A stretch of 64,000 bases of DNA from Salinisphaera orenii subsp. halophila YIM 95161. Its GTDB lineage: Bacteria > Pseudomonadota > Gammaproteobacteria > Nevskiales > Salinisphaeraceae. Below, piece by piece: positions 48,465 through 57,750 of this stretch. Position 1 is the first letter of the stretch. Every line of letters begins with the position of its first letter. The stretch covers positions 1 to 64,000 of the forward strand of contig NZ_AYKF01000062.1 in assembly GCF_003732545.1 (NCBI RefSeq), written 5' to 3'. The translations under genes and the position numbers were made by a program. The notes under the pieces were generated by a model, which had not been told where the DNA came from, searched no databases, and saw only the letters and a program-made list of their open reading frames with translations.

Positions 48465-49285
48465 GGTAGATCACGGGTTTCCAAAGGGGATTGATCCGGG
48501 GTCGACGCGTTTTCGCAGGCCAGCAGCCCAAGGCGCCAGCGCTGTGAACATTCTCGGCGATGCGCGTTCGACCCCTCACCTCGAGGGATATCGGTCGATC
48601 GGCTCCGGGATCGCCTGCGTCCGCTGACAAAGCACAGACATCGGACGCGAGCCAAGTGCAGCCCAGAATGATTCGCGAGGCTATCGCGTCGAGGACGAGA
48701 CCGATCGTCGCCTGCCCCGTGTTCGGCGTGCACGTCGTGCGCACGCGGATCTCGCCGCTTCAAATGGCACGGGCATCGCACGAGCAGCGACCGACAGCCC
48801 GAGCGTTTCGGGGATGCGGCCGCGGCCCTGTCCATAGGACGATCGACGATCACAGCGAGGCGTGCAGGCGCCGCTGCCAGCTTATCGGCGTCGGCACCGC
48901 GACCGTACCGATCCGCGGCCCGCGGTATTATCGCCGGTGGCTTGGATGAACAATCTGCCGAGAGCGCAGTCAGCACGTGCTCACCGCCACCGGTGCGTAC
49001 TACCACCAAGGCGCGCTCACCACGGCCTCCAAGGTCGAGTCGGCCCCGAACGCCGGCCCAGGCGAGCGTACCCATCGCTCACCCAAGGCAAGGCGAAGCC
49101 TCTGGTCCGGACGAGACAGCGAACGGGCCGGTGCCGAAACCTTCGTGCACCCCGCGCAGCGCGGGCCCATCCGCCTCACCTGCGACGCGGCCAACAGACC
49201 GGCAGCGGCCGAACGGCGACCTGGCGTACCACGCACCGATCAGCGCCTTCGGCACCCGCTCGAACCACCCGGAGGGTTTCCACCG
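48465..49285. other. Gene-free interval upstream of the beta-lactamase gene
   Basis: About 820 bp with no frame I would call a gene and no clear operator palindromes. It could contain a decayed gene, but nothing is recognisable. Confidence 0.4.
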
Positions 49286-51034
49286 TCAAAGATGCCGCGC
49301 GGCGTCCACCGTGTCGATCGCATCCGCACCGCCCTCGATTCGGGCGGCATAGCCGCGGGCGTCGGGCAGGACCTGACGCATGTAGAAGCGCGCGCAGGCC
49401 TGGCGGGCTTCGTAGAAGTCGGCCTCGTCGGTGCCCGCAGCCAGGGCGGCCTTGGCCACATCCGCGATGCGCGCGGCGTACCAGGCGCCGACCACGGTCC
49501 CGCAGAGCATGAGGTAGTTGAAGGCGTTGGCCATCGCCGCGTCGCGACCGGCGGCCAGCAGCGTGTCTGTGGCCTGTTCCATCAGATCGAGGCCCTCGGC
49601 CAGGGCGGGATGCGGGTTGGCGCCGTCGGCGCGGCCGTCGGCGGTCGCCCGCATGTCGGCGATCAGCGCGCGCATGCCGCGGCCTTCGTCGCGCAGGAGC
49701 TTGCGGCCGACCAGATCGATCGCCTGGATGCCGTTGGTGCCTTCGTAGATGGGCGCGATGCGCACGTCGCGCAGCGGCTGGGCGGCGCCGGTCTCCTCGA
49801 TATAGCCCATGCCGCCGTGGATCTGGATGCCGGTGTCGGCCAGCGCCACGCCGACCTCGGTGCCCCAGCCCTTGACGATGGGCGTGAGCACGTCGACCCG
49901 GGTCTGGGCGGCGGCACGTTCGGCCTCGTCGTCGCTGCGCTCGGCGACGTCCATGGCCGCGGCCGAATCCAGGCACAGGGCGCGCAGGGCGTCGATGCGG
50001 CTGCGCATCGACAGCAGCATGCGCTTGACGTCGGCATGCTCGACGATCGCGGCGCCGCCCTGCTCGCGCTCGCGCGCGTGCGCCAGGGCCTGCTGATAGG
50101 CGCGGTCGGCCACGCCCAGGCCCTGCACGCCCATCTTGTGGCGCGCGGCGTTCATCATCGTGAACATATGCGCCAGGCCGCGGTTGGCCTCGCCGACGAG
50201 CCAGCCGAGCGCGCCCCGGCCGTCCTCGCCGTAGGTCATGGTGCAGGTCGGACAGGCGTGGATGCCGAGCTTGTGCTCGACCGAGGCGCAGCGCATGTCG
50301 TTGCGCTCGTCGGGGTTGCCGTCTGCATCGGGAATATACTTAGGCACCAGAAACAGCGAGATGCCCTTCACGCCGGCGGGTGCGTCGGGCAGCCGCGCGA
50401 GCACCAGATGCACGATGTTGCCGGCCATGTCGTGCTCGCCCCAGGTGATGTAGATCTTCTGGCCGAACAGACGCCAGGCCTCGCCGTCCGGCTCGGCGCG
50501 GGTGCGCACCTGCGCGAGATCGGAGCCGGCCTGCGGCTCGGTGAGGTCCATGCAGCCGGTCCACTCGCCGGAAACGAGCCTGTCGAGATAAACCGCTTTC
50601 AGATCCTCGCTTCCGTGATGAGCGAGCGCATCGACCGCGCTGGCGGTGAGCAGCGGACACAGCGCGAACGACATGTTGGCCGCGTTCCAGAGCTCGGTCG
50701 TCGCCGCGCCCAGCACCCGCGGCATGCCCATGCCGCCGTGCTCGGGATCGCCGGTCAGGCCGTTCCAGCCGGCCTCGACGAACCGGTCGTAGGCATCGGC
50801 GAAGCCGGACGCGCTGGTCACGCCTTCGGCCGACCAGTCCACGCCCTCGGCGTCGCCGCTGGCGTTCAGCGGCGCCAGCACCGACGAGGCGAACCGCCCG
50901 GCCTCGTCGACGATCGCCGAGATGGTGTCCGGCTCGTAGTCGTCGCAGTCGGGCAGGCCGCGGATGTGCGCGGCGTCCAGCACCTCCGTCAGCATGAACA
51001 TGAGATCGCGGGTGGGCGCGTGATAATCGGCCAT
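49286..51034 (-). CDS. Acyl-CoA dehydrogenase, long C-terminal-extended type
   Basis: 582 residues, longer than the usual 380, as in the DmdC-like/FadE-type branch with an extra C-terminal domain. FAD enzyme making trans-2-enoyl-CoA. Signatures: MDLTEPQAGSDLAQVRTRA (FAD/substrate), YITWGEHDMAGNIVH, IHGGMGYIEETGAAQPLRDV, and IAPIYEGTNGIQAIDLV with the region of the catalytic Glu. N-terminus MADYHAPTRDLMFMLTEVLD is canonical for this subfamily. Substrate (methylmercaptopropionyl-CoA, long- or branched-chain acyl-CoA) is not decidable. Divergent from the operon that begins at about 51365. Confidence 0.92.
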   Translation of the reverse strand: MADYHAPTRDLMFMLTEVLDAAHIRGLPDCDDYEPDTISAIVDEAGRFASSVLAPLNASGDAEGVDWSAEGVTSASGFADAYDRFVEAGWNGLTGDPEHGGMGMPRVLGAATTELWNAANMSFALCPLLTASAVDALAHHGSEDLKAVYLDRLVSGEWTGCMDLTEPQAGSDLAQVRTRAEPDGEAWRLFGQKIYITWGEHDMAGNIVHLVLARLPDAPAGVKGISLFLVPKYIPDADGNPDERNDMRCASVEHKLGIHACPTCTMTYGEDGRGALGWLVGEANRGLAHMFTMMNAARHKMGVQGLGVADRAYQQALAHAREREQGGAAIVEHADVKRMLLSMRSRIDALRALCLDSAAAMDVAERSDDEAERAAAQTRVDVLTPIVKGWGTEVGVALADTGIQIHGGMGYIEETGAAQPLRDVRIAPIYEGTNGIQAIDLVGRKLLRDEGRGMRALIADMRATADGRADGANPHPALAEGLDLMEQATDTLLAAGRDAAMANAFNYLMLCGTVVGAWYAARIADVAKAALAAGTDEADFYEARQACARFYMRQVLPDARGYAARIEGGADAIDTVDAARHL

Positions 51035-51364
51035 GGCTCTGCCCTCGGATGCATCGGTTAAGGCGCCGCACCGCGGCGCGCCGGGCGCCTCATGATATGG
51101 GTAACGATAATTACCCGAGCGGTCGACGTGCGCCGTCCGACCCCGGTCCGCGTCGCGCGCACCCGGGGTACGCCCGGATGCGTGTATTGCAGCGACCGAC
51201 CCGGTTTACGCTATGCTCTGCTATCGACGCGCGCGTGTACGGCACGGGATGGGGTGGCACGCCGCGGTCGAGTGACATCGTGGAGACGGCCCGCATCGGC
51301 CGTCAGCCCCGGCGGTCACGCGCCCTGCGGCGCGGGGCCTCGTCAACCAACCGAAGGCGTCGCA

Positions 51365-52333
51365 TTGCCCCGTCCACGCACCATCGTTTTCTCGCTCTGT
51401 CTGGCAGCCCTGCTCTACGCGACCGTGGTCGCCGGCATCGACACCGAACGCACAATCGCCGCCGTGGGCCGGCTCGACGGGCGCTGGTGGCTGCTCATCC
51501 TCGCGCTGTCGCTGATCAACTATGCGCTGCGCTTCGTGCGCTGGCACGGCTATCTGCGCTGGCTGGGCAACCGTATTCATCCCGGCCGGCACGTGCTGAT
51601 CTACATCGCCGGATTCGCCCTCACGACGACCCCCGGCAAGGCCGGCGAGGGCATGCGCTCGATCTATCTCGCGCGTCTGGGCGTGCCCTACCCGCACAGC
51701 CTCGCCGCCTTCTTCGCCGAACGCTTTCTGGACCTGCTCACCATCGCGATGCTGTCGATGCTGGTGCTGATCGCCTTCTCGGGCTACGTGCTGTGGGTGA
51801 TCGCGCCGCTCGCGGTGCTCGCCGGCCTGCTCGTGGCCATTCGTCAGCGGCGTCTGCTGGAGGCCATGAAACGGCGCTACGCCACGCCCGAGACCCGTGT
51901 CGCCCGGCTCATGCACGGGCTGGTCTCGGCCTGGGATCAGGCCTTCGCGCTGCTCGGCGACCGGCCCCTGTATGTCGGTCTGGCGCTCGGGCTGGTGGCC
52001 TGGGCCGCGGAGGGCGTGTCCGTCTACGTCATCGCCCACGGTCTCGGGCTGGAACTGGCCGTGGAGACGGCCATCGGGATCTACGCGGTGAGCATGCTCG
52101 TCGGCGCGCTGTCGTTCGTGCCCGGCGGGCTGGGCGGCACCGAAGCGGTGATGGCGCTATTGCTCAAGCTCTCCGGCGCGGGCGGCGCCCTGGCCATCGC
52201 CATCACCCTGATCGCGCGCATCGCCACGCTGTGGTTCGCCGTGCTGCTCGGGCTGATCGCAATGCTCGGTCTGGAGATCGACCGGCGCCGCCATCCGGAG
52301 TCCGCGCCGATATCGTCCGAAGGAAAACGCTGA
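51365..52333 (+). CDS. Flippase-like integral membrane protein (UPF0104 / LPG synthase TM-like)
   Basis: 322 residues if started at TTG 51365, preceded by GAAGGC; an in-frame upstream extension lacks family similarity. Several transmembrane helices with the family motifs ALTTTPGKAGEGMRSIYLAR and SMLVGALSFVPGGLGGTEAV. Relatives include the membrane domain of lysyl-PG synthase and AglD-like proteins, several proposed to flip lipid-linked sugars. It shares a TGATG junction with the next gene, so translation is coupled to the HAD-UbiA gene. Proposed role: transport of the lipid-linked sugar made by its neighbours. Family placement good, flipping activity inferred. Confidence 0.8.
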   Translation: MPRPRTIVFSLCLAALLYATVVAGIDTERTIAAVGRLDGRWWLLILALSLINYALRFVRWHGYLRWLGNRIHPGRHVLIYIAGFALTTTPGKAGEGMRSIYLARLGVPYPHSLAAFFAERFLDLLTIAMLSMLVLIAFSGYVLWVIAPLAVLAGLLVAIRQRRLLEAMKRRYATPETRVARLMHGLVSAWDQAFALLGDRPLYVGLALGLVAWAAEGVSVYVIAHGLGLELAVETAIGIYAVSMLVGALSFVPGGLGGTEAVMALLLKLSGAGGALAIAITLIARIATLWFAVLLGLIAMLGLEIDRRRHPESAPISSEGKR

Positions 52334-53763
52334 TGTCCGATTCGCAATCCGCGCCGCCGCTGGTCGTCGATCTCGACGGCACCCTGGTCAACAGCGATCT
52401 GCTGGTGGAGTCCGCCTTCGTGCTCGCCAAGCGCTCGCCGCAGAGCCTGCTGAAGCTGCCGGGCTGGCTGCGCGGGGGCAAGGCCCGGCTGAAGGCCGAG
52501 ATCGCCCGGCGCGCCGATCTCGGTATCGCCGAGCTGCCCTACAACGAGGCGCTGATCGCCTATCTGCGCGGGCAGAAGGAAACCGGCCGCACGCTGATTC
52601 TCGCCACCGCGGCCAACGAGCGCTACGCCCGGGCCGTGGCCGATCATCTGGGCCTGTTCGACACGGTGCTGGCCAGCGACGACCAGACCAATCTCAGCGG
52701 TCAGGCCAAGCTGGACGCGCTGCGGGCGCATCTGGACGGCGGCGCCTTCGACTACGCGGCCGACGATGACGTCGACACCGTGATCTGGCGGCATGCGCGC
52801 CAGGCCATCCTGGTCAACGCCAACGACCGGCTGATCGCACGTACCCGCGACGAATTCGAGATCGGCGCGACCTTCCACGCCGAGCCCGCCGACTGGCGGA
52901 CCTGGACACGCGCGCTCCGGGTGCATCAGTGGGCCAAGAACGCGCTGATCTTCGTGCCGCTGCTCGCCGCCCATCAGTACGCCGACGCCAGCATGCTGGT
53001 GATGGCCGTGCTGGCCTTCATCGCCTACAGCCTGCTGGCCTCCAGCGTCTATCTGCTCAACGATCTGGTCGATCTCGGCGACGACCGCCAGCATCCGCGC
53101 AAGCGCGAGCGCCCCTTTGCCTCCGGCCGGCTGCCGATCCTGCACGGCGTGCTCGCGATTCCCGCGCTGCTGCTGGCGACCCTGGTCATCGCCGTGTTCC
53201 TGCCGCCCGTCTTCTGGCTGGTGCTCGCGGCCTACTACGCGCTGACGCTGGCCTATTCGCTCGGCCTGAAGCAGCTCGCCCTGATCGACGTGATCACGCT
53301 GGCCAGCCTCTACACGCTGCGCATCATCGCCGGCGGCGCCGCCACCGGCATCGATCTGTCGTTCTGGCTGCTGGCGCTGTCGATGTCGCTGTTTCTGAGT
53401 CTGGCCATGGCCAAGCGCTGCACCGAGCTGCAGGTCATGGCCGATCATTCCGGCGACGCCCCGCTCGGCCGCGGCTACATGGCGACCGATCTGGCGCCGC
53501 TGCGCAGCCTGGGCACCGCGGCCGGCTACACCGCCGTCGTGATCCTCGCGCTCTACATCAACAGCCCCGACATCACCGACCACTACACGCATCCGGCCCG
53601 GATCTGGCTGCTGTGCCCGGTCGTGCTCTATTGGATCAGCCGGATCTGGCTGAAGACCCTGCGCGGAGAAATGCACGACGACCCGATCGTGTACGCCGCC
53701 CGCGACAACGGCAGCCGCGTCTGCCTGCTGTTGGGCGCGGCGATCATGGTTCTGGCACTGTAG
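52333..53763 (+). CDS. HAD phosphatase-UbiA prenyltransferase fusion
   Basis: 476 residues in two parts. Residues 1-190: a HAD hydrolase with motif VVDLDGTLVNSD (catalytic Asp pair) and LATAANERYARAVADHLG. Residues about 190-476: a UbiA prenyltransferase with nine-odd helices and the Asp-rich motif YLLNDLVDLGDDRQHPRKRE that binds prenyl diphosphate, then IDVITLASLYTLRIIAGG. In mycobacteria the UbiA homologue makes decaprenylphosphoryl-5-phosphoribose from PRPP and decaprenyl phosphate, and the 5-phosphate must then be removed. A HAD domain fused to it could do that step. Start at 52333 is translationally coupled to the upstream gene. Confidence 0.9.
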   Translation: MSDSQSAPPLVVDLDGTLVNSDLLVESAFVLAKRSPQSLLKLPGWLRGGKARLKAEIARRADLGIAELPYNEALIAYLRGQKETGRTLILATAANERYARAVADHLGLFDTVLASDDQTNLSGQAKLDALRAHLDGGAFDYAADDDVDTVIWRHARQAILVNANDRLIARTRDEFEIGATFHAEPADWRTWTRALRVHQWAKNALIFVPLLAAHQYADASMLVMAVLAFIAYSLLASSVYLLNDLVDLGDDRQHPRKRERPFASGRLPILHGVLAIPALLLATLVIAVFLPPVFWLVLAAYYALTLAYSLGLKQLALIDVITLASLYTLRIIAGGAATGIDLSFWLLALSMSLFLSLAMAKRCTELQVMADHSGDAPLGRGYMATDLAPLRSLGTAAGYTAVVILALYINSPDITDHYTHPARIWLLCPVVLYWISRIWLKTLRGEMHDDPIVYAARDNGSRVCLLLGAAIMVLAL

Positions 53764-53772
53764 CGCCCCGCC

Positions 53773-55092
53773 ATGCCCGATTCCGCCCACGCCTCCTGGG
53801 GCCGTTACCCCGCCAGCCGCCCGGCGGCGGTCACCCGCGCCACCGACCGCCATCGCGCCGTGCCGGAAGCGGCCACGCCGGTACTGGCCTACGGTAACGG
53901 CCGCAGCTACGGCGACAGCTGCCTGAACAACGGCGGCACGCTCGTCGAGACGCGCGGCCTGGACCGCTTCATCGCCTTCGACCCGACCACCGGCGTGCTC
54001 GACTGCGAGGCCGGCGTGCTGCTGGCCGAGATCCTCGCCCTCGCGGTGCCGCAGGGCTGGTTTTTGCCGGTCACCCCGGGCACGCAGTACGTGACCGTCG
54101 GCGGCGCCATCGCCAATGACGTGCACGGCAAGAATCACCACGTGGCGGGCACCTTCGGCCGCCACGTGCACGAACTCGAACTGCGGCGCACCGACGGCGA
54201 CTGCCTGCACTGCAGCCGCCAGCTCAACGCGGACTGGTTCGCGGCCACCGTGGGCGGGCTCGGGCTGACCGGGCTCGTCACCCGCGCGCGCATCGGCCTG
54301 CGCCGGATCGAAGGCCCGTACATGGACGTCGACACGCGGCGCTTCGACGACCTCGACACCTTTCTGAAGCTGTCCGCGGCGGCGGACGCCGACCACGAAT
54401 ACACCGTGGCCTGGACGGACTGCACCGCCCGCGGCCGCGCCGTCGGCCGCGGCTGGTTCATGCAGGCCAACCACAAGCCGGCGCTGGGCCAGAAGCCCGA
54501 TCCGCGCCGCCGCGGCGCGCCGGCGTTCCCATTCACGACGCCGGTGTCGATGATCAACCGCGCCACGCTGCGGCCGCTGAACACGCTGTATTTCCATCGC
54601 CGCTGGCGCAGCGCCTGGCGCGACACCCAGCACTATCAGCCCTATTTCTACCCCCTGGACGGTATCCGGCACTGGAACCGCGCCTACGGGCCGACGGGGT
54701 TTCTGCAGTATCAGTGCGTGGTCCCGCACACCGACGCCCGCGCCAGCATCACCGAACTGCTGGAACGCATCGCCGCCGCCGGCGCCGGCTCGTTCCTGTC
54801 CGTGCTCAAGGTCTTCGGCGACGTCCCCTCGCCCGGTCTGATGTCGTTTCCGCGCCCGGGCGTGACCCTGGCGCTGGATTTCCCCAACCGGGGCCGGCCC
54901 ACCTTCGAGCTGCTCGACGCGCTGGACGGCGTGGTCATGGCCGCCGGCGGTGCGGTCTATCCGGCCAAGGACGCCCGGATGTCCGGCGCGGCCTTCCGCC
55001 AGTATTTCCCCGAATGGCGCCGTTTCTCGGCGTACGTCGACCCCGGCGTATCCTCCAGTTTCTGGCGCCGCGTCATGGAAGAAGCGCAATGA
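53773..55092 (+). CDS. DprE1-like FAD oxidoreductase
   Basis: 439 residues. FAD-binding PCMH-type oxidase similar to decaprenylphosphoryl-beta-D-ribose 2'-oxidase. FAD-binding region: LAYGNGRSYGDSCLNNGG and PGTQYVTVGGAIANDVHGKN, followed by GGLGLTGLVTRARIGLRRIE. It would oxidise the 2'-OH of the lipid-linked ribose to a keto form. It is 9 bp after the HAD-UbiA stop and overlaps the next gene by 4 bases. Function inferred from family and strict adjacency to a DprE2-like reductase. Confidence 0.87.
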   Translation: MPDSAHASWGRYPASRPAAVTRATDRHRAVPEAATPVLAYGNGRSYGDSCLNNGGTLVETRGLDRFIAFDPTTGVLDCEAGVLLAEILALAVPQGWFLPVTPGTQYVTVGGAIANDVHGKNHHVAGTFGRHVHELELRRTDGDCLHCSRQLNADWFAATVGGLGLTGLVTRARIGLRRIEGPYMDVDTRRFDDLDTFLKLSAAADADHEYTVAWTDCTARGRAVGRGWFMQANHKPALGQKPDPRRRGAPAFPFTTPVSMINRATLRPLNTLYFHRRWRSAWRDTQHYQPYFYPLDGIRHWNRAYGPTGFLQYQCVVPHTDARASITELLERIAAAGAGSFLSVLKVFGDVPSPGLMSFPRPGVTLALDFPNRGRPTFELLDALDGVVMAAGGAVYPAKDARMSGAAFRQYFPEWRRFSAYVDPGVSSSFWRRVMEEAQ

Positions 55093-55826
55093 GAAAGATC
55101 CTGATAGTGGGCGCGACCTCGGCCATCGCCGAACAGGCCGCGCGCCGCTTCGCCGCCGACGGCGACGCCCTGTTCCTGGTCGGCCGCCGCGCCGACCGAC
55201 TCGAGGCCGTGGCCGACGACCTGAAGGTGCGCGGCGCCCACACCACCGGCACCCACGTCATGGACGCCGACGACCTCGCCGCCCACGCGCCCATGCTCGA
55301 CGCCGCCGAGGCCGCCCTCGGCGGACTGGACACGGTGCTCGTGGCCTACGGCACCCTGCCCGATCAGGCCGCCTGCGCCGCCGAACCGGCGACCGCGGTC
55401 GCGGCCTGGCACACCAACGCCGTGAGCCAGATCGCCCTGCTCACCGACGTCGCCAACCGCTTCGAGCGTCAGGGCCACGGCCTGATCGCCGCGATCTCCT
55501 CGGTGGCCGGCGACCGTGGCCGGGCCAGCAACTATGTCTACGGCAGCGCCAAGGCCGGGCTGAACGCCTTCCTCGACGGCCTGCGGCACCGACTGTTCGG
55601 TTCCGGCGTGCAGGTGCTGACGATCCGACCCGGCATGGTCGACACGCCCATGACCGCCGAATTCGACAAGGGCCCGCTGTTCGCCAGCCCCGAAAAGGTC
55701 GGCGGCGACATACACAAGGCCATCGGCAAGCGCCGCGCGGTCTGCTACACGCCCGGGTTCTGGTGGCTCATCATGACCGTCATCCAGTCTCTGCCGCGAG
55801 CAGTCTTCCACCGCACGCAGTTGTAG
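55089..55826 (+). CDS. DprE2-like short-chain dehydrogenase/reductase
   Basis: 245 residues. Rossmann-fold SDR: nucleotide-binding ILIVGATSAIAEQAARRFAA, catalytic Ser in AAISSVAGDRGR and YxxxK in YVYGSAKAGLNAF. In the mycobacterial pathway DprE2 reduces the 2-keto intermediate of DprE1 to the arabinose form. Overlaps DprE1-like gene by 4 bases. The C-terminus after TPMTAEFDKG is longer than in simple SDRs, as in DprE2, and hydrophobic. Confidence 0.87.
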   Translation: MRKILIVGATSAIAEQAARRFAADGDALFLVGRRADRLEAVADDLKVRGAHTTGTHVMDADDLAAHAPMLDAAEAALGGLDTVLVAYGTLPDQAACAAEPATAVAAWHTNAVSQIALLTDVANRFERQGHGLIAAISSVAGDRGRASNYVYGSAKAGLNAFLDGLRHRLFGSGVQVLTIRPGMVDTPMTAEFDKGPLFASPEKVGGDIHKAIGKRRAVCYTPGFWWLIMTVIQSLPRAVFHRTQL

Positions 55827-55828
55827 CC

Positions 55829-57289
55829 GTGGCAGCACCCGCGCGCCGGGCCGGGGCCCGCCCGGTCCTCTGGCTGATCGCGCTCTACGCGATCTCGCGG
55901 CTGGCCTTTCGCGCCGCGGGCGTGCGCTTCGACCTGCGGCCGCTGGACACCTCCTGGCAGATTCTCGACCCGGTCCTGCTGCGCCACGACCTGCTCGAAA
56001 GCCTGTTCTACATGCCGGGGCAGCCGCCGCTGTACAACCTGATGCTCGGCCTGGTGCTCAAGACGGGCGGCAACGACACGGTACTGGCGCTGCTCTTTCG
56101 CTGTCTGTACAGCGCCATGGCGCTGGCCACCGTGCTGCTGCTCTACGCGCTGATGCGGCGGCTGGGCGTGCGCGTGGCCATCGCCTTCTCGACGGCGCTG
56201 GTGTTCATGCTGACCCCGGCGCTCGTGCTCTACGAAGCCATTCCCTATTACACGCTGCCGATCCTCGTCCTGCTCGGCGGGATCGCGTGGCTGTTCCACG
56301 CCTGCATCGAACGTCCCGCCTTCGGCCGGCTCTGCGCCCTGTTCGCGGCCATGGCGGCGCTGATCTATCTGCGTTCGATGTTCCAGTGGCAGTGGTTCGT
56401 GGTGCTGGCGCTCTTCTGTGCGCTGGTGCTGCCGGGCCACCGCCGCCAGGTGTTCGCCGCGGCCGCGATTCCGCTGCTGATAGTCTTCGCGCTCTATGGC
56501 AAGAACCTCGCGATCACCGGGCATTTCGCGACCTCCGACTGGATGGGCATGAGCCTATCCAAGCTCACGACGCTGGCCATCGATCACGACGAACGCGAAC
56601 GGCTGGTCGCCGCCGGCGCGCTGTCGCAAATGGCGCTGCACGACGCGCCGTTCAAACCGCCCGAAGCCTATCCGTGGATATTCGACGACCTCGAGCCCAC
56701 CGGCATCACGGTGCTCGACCAGCGGCGCAAGTCCACCGGCCACGTCAACTTCAATCACATCGGTTACGCACAGGTCTCCCAGCAGGCGCTCGACGACGCC
56801 ATGGCCTCGCTACGCCGGCATCCCGAGGCCTATCTGCGTTCGATGGGCACCGCCTGGCTGATGTTCCTGCGGCCCTCCAGCGACTACCCGTTCCTCGCCG
56901 ACAACCGCGCCGACATCGCGCCCTACAGCCGCGCTTTCTCGCTCCTCCTCGCCGGCCAGCCGGTCTATCCCGAAAAGCCCGGCTTCGACCTGCAGCCCGG
57001 CCATATCGGCATCCTCATCGCCCTCGGCTACGCGCTGGCCGTCGGCTTCGGCCTGGCGCTGCTCGTGCGCTGCGCCATGCGACGGCGCATCTCCACCGCC
57101 GAAGCCACGCTCATCTTTCTGTGGCTGAACATCATGTACGTCAGCGTCATCGGCAACGCTTTCGAAGTCGACGAAAACCAGCGCTTCCGCTTCTCGGTCA
57201 ATCCGTTCATCGCGGCGATGCTGGCCGTACTAGCGGAACGTGTCTGGGCGGCGACTCGTTCCCGGCGAGAGCGGAAACCGCACGTCTGA
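55829..57289 (+). CDS. Multi-pass GT-C-like glycosyltransferase
   Basis: 486 residues with about ten or more hydrophobic helices. It begins at GTG 55829, two bases after the DprE2-like stop, as the last gene of the operon. The N-terminal part VRFDLRPLDTSWQILDPVLL then FYMPGQPPLYNLMLGLVL fits a family of membrane glycosyltransferases (GT39/ArnT-like) whose first extracytoplasmic loop carries acidic residues. Expected to transfer the lipid-linked pentose onto an extracytoplasmic acceptor; the acceptor is unknown. The acidic patch D-x-D equivalent is not certain. Confidence 0.75.
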   Translation: MAAPARRAGARPVLWLIALYAISRLAFRAAGVRFDLRPLDTSWQILDPVLLRHDLLESLFYMPGQPPLYNLMLGLVLKTGGNDTVLALLFRCLYSAMALATVLLLYALMRRLGVRVAIAFSTALVFMLTPALVLYEAIPYYTLPILVLLGGIAWLFHACIERPAFGRLCALFAAMAALIYLRSMFQWQWFVVLALFCALVLPGHRRQVFAAAAIPLLIVFALYGKNLAITGHFATSDWMGMSLSKLTTLAIDHDERERLVAAGALSQMALHDAPFKPPEAYPWIFDDLEPTGITVLDQRRKSTGHVNFNHIGYAQVSQQALDDAMASLRRHPEAYLRSMGTAWLMFLRPSSDYPFLADNRADIAPYSRAFSLLLAGQPVYPEKPGFDLQPGHIGILIALGYALAVGFGLALLVRCAMRRRISTAEATLIFLWLNIMYVSVIGNAFEVDENQRFRFSVNPFIAAMLAVLAERVWAATRSRRERKPHV

Positions 57290-57437
57290 TTGCCTCCGCC
57301 TGGCAAGCGATATGCTTTTTCAGACGTCTTCCATCACTCGACTTTCAGGGCGTCAGCTATCGGCCAGAAGCGGCCGTAGTGGCTAATGATTCAGATCGCT
57401 TCAGATAGCCTGCTAAGACTATAGATCAGCGTGCTAC

Positions 57438-57750
57438 TTAATCGCGGGGTATGGTCGGTATCGCGTCGTAGTTGCGGGTAATCTCGAAGGCGAAAACGAT
57501 AAGCGCGAACGTGGCGCGCAAAGCAGCAGCGAAAAAGGCCGCCATGCCAACCAGCGCAAACGCGGCCGGCTCCAGCGGAGCGCCTTGCAATAGCGCGTTA
57601 CCCACGATTGTGAACAGGGCACCCAGCGCCGTACCGGCCATGAACATGGGCGCCAGCAGGCCGCCGGATGTACCTGAACCCAACGACACCAGCAGAGCTG
57701 CGGGGTTGAATACGGCGATCGATAGCAGTGCGGCGGCCTCGAACGTCTTC
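57438..57750 (-). pseudogene. CLC-type chloride channel fragment
   Basis: About 100 residues resembling the C-terminal helices of CLC proteins: LLVSLGSGTSGGLLAPMFMA and FALVGMAAFFAAALRATFAL followed by FEITRNYDAI. The upstream helices and downstream CBS domains are missing. The frame ends in a stop at 57438. A broken remnant joined head-on to the symporter relic at about 57735-57750. Confidence 0.7.

Noticed and set aside
48465-49285. Hidden regulator (ampR-like) upstream of the beta-lactamase
   Set aside because: Neither strand gives a frame with a helix-turn-helix or any family-like pattern in this stretch.
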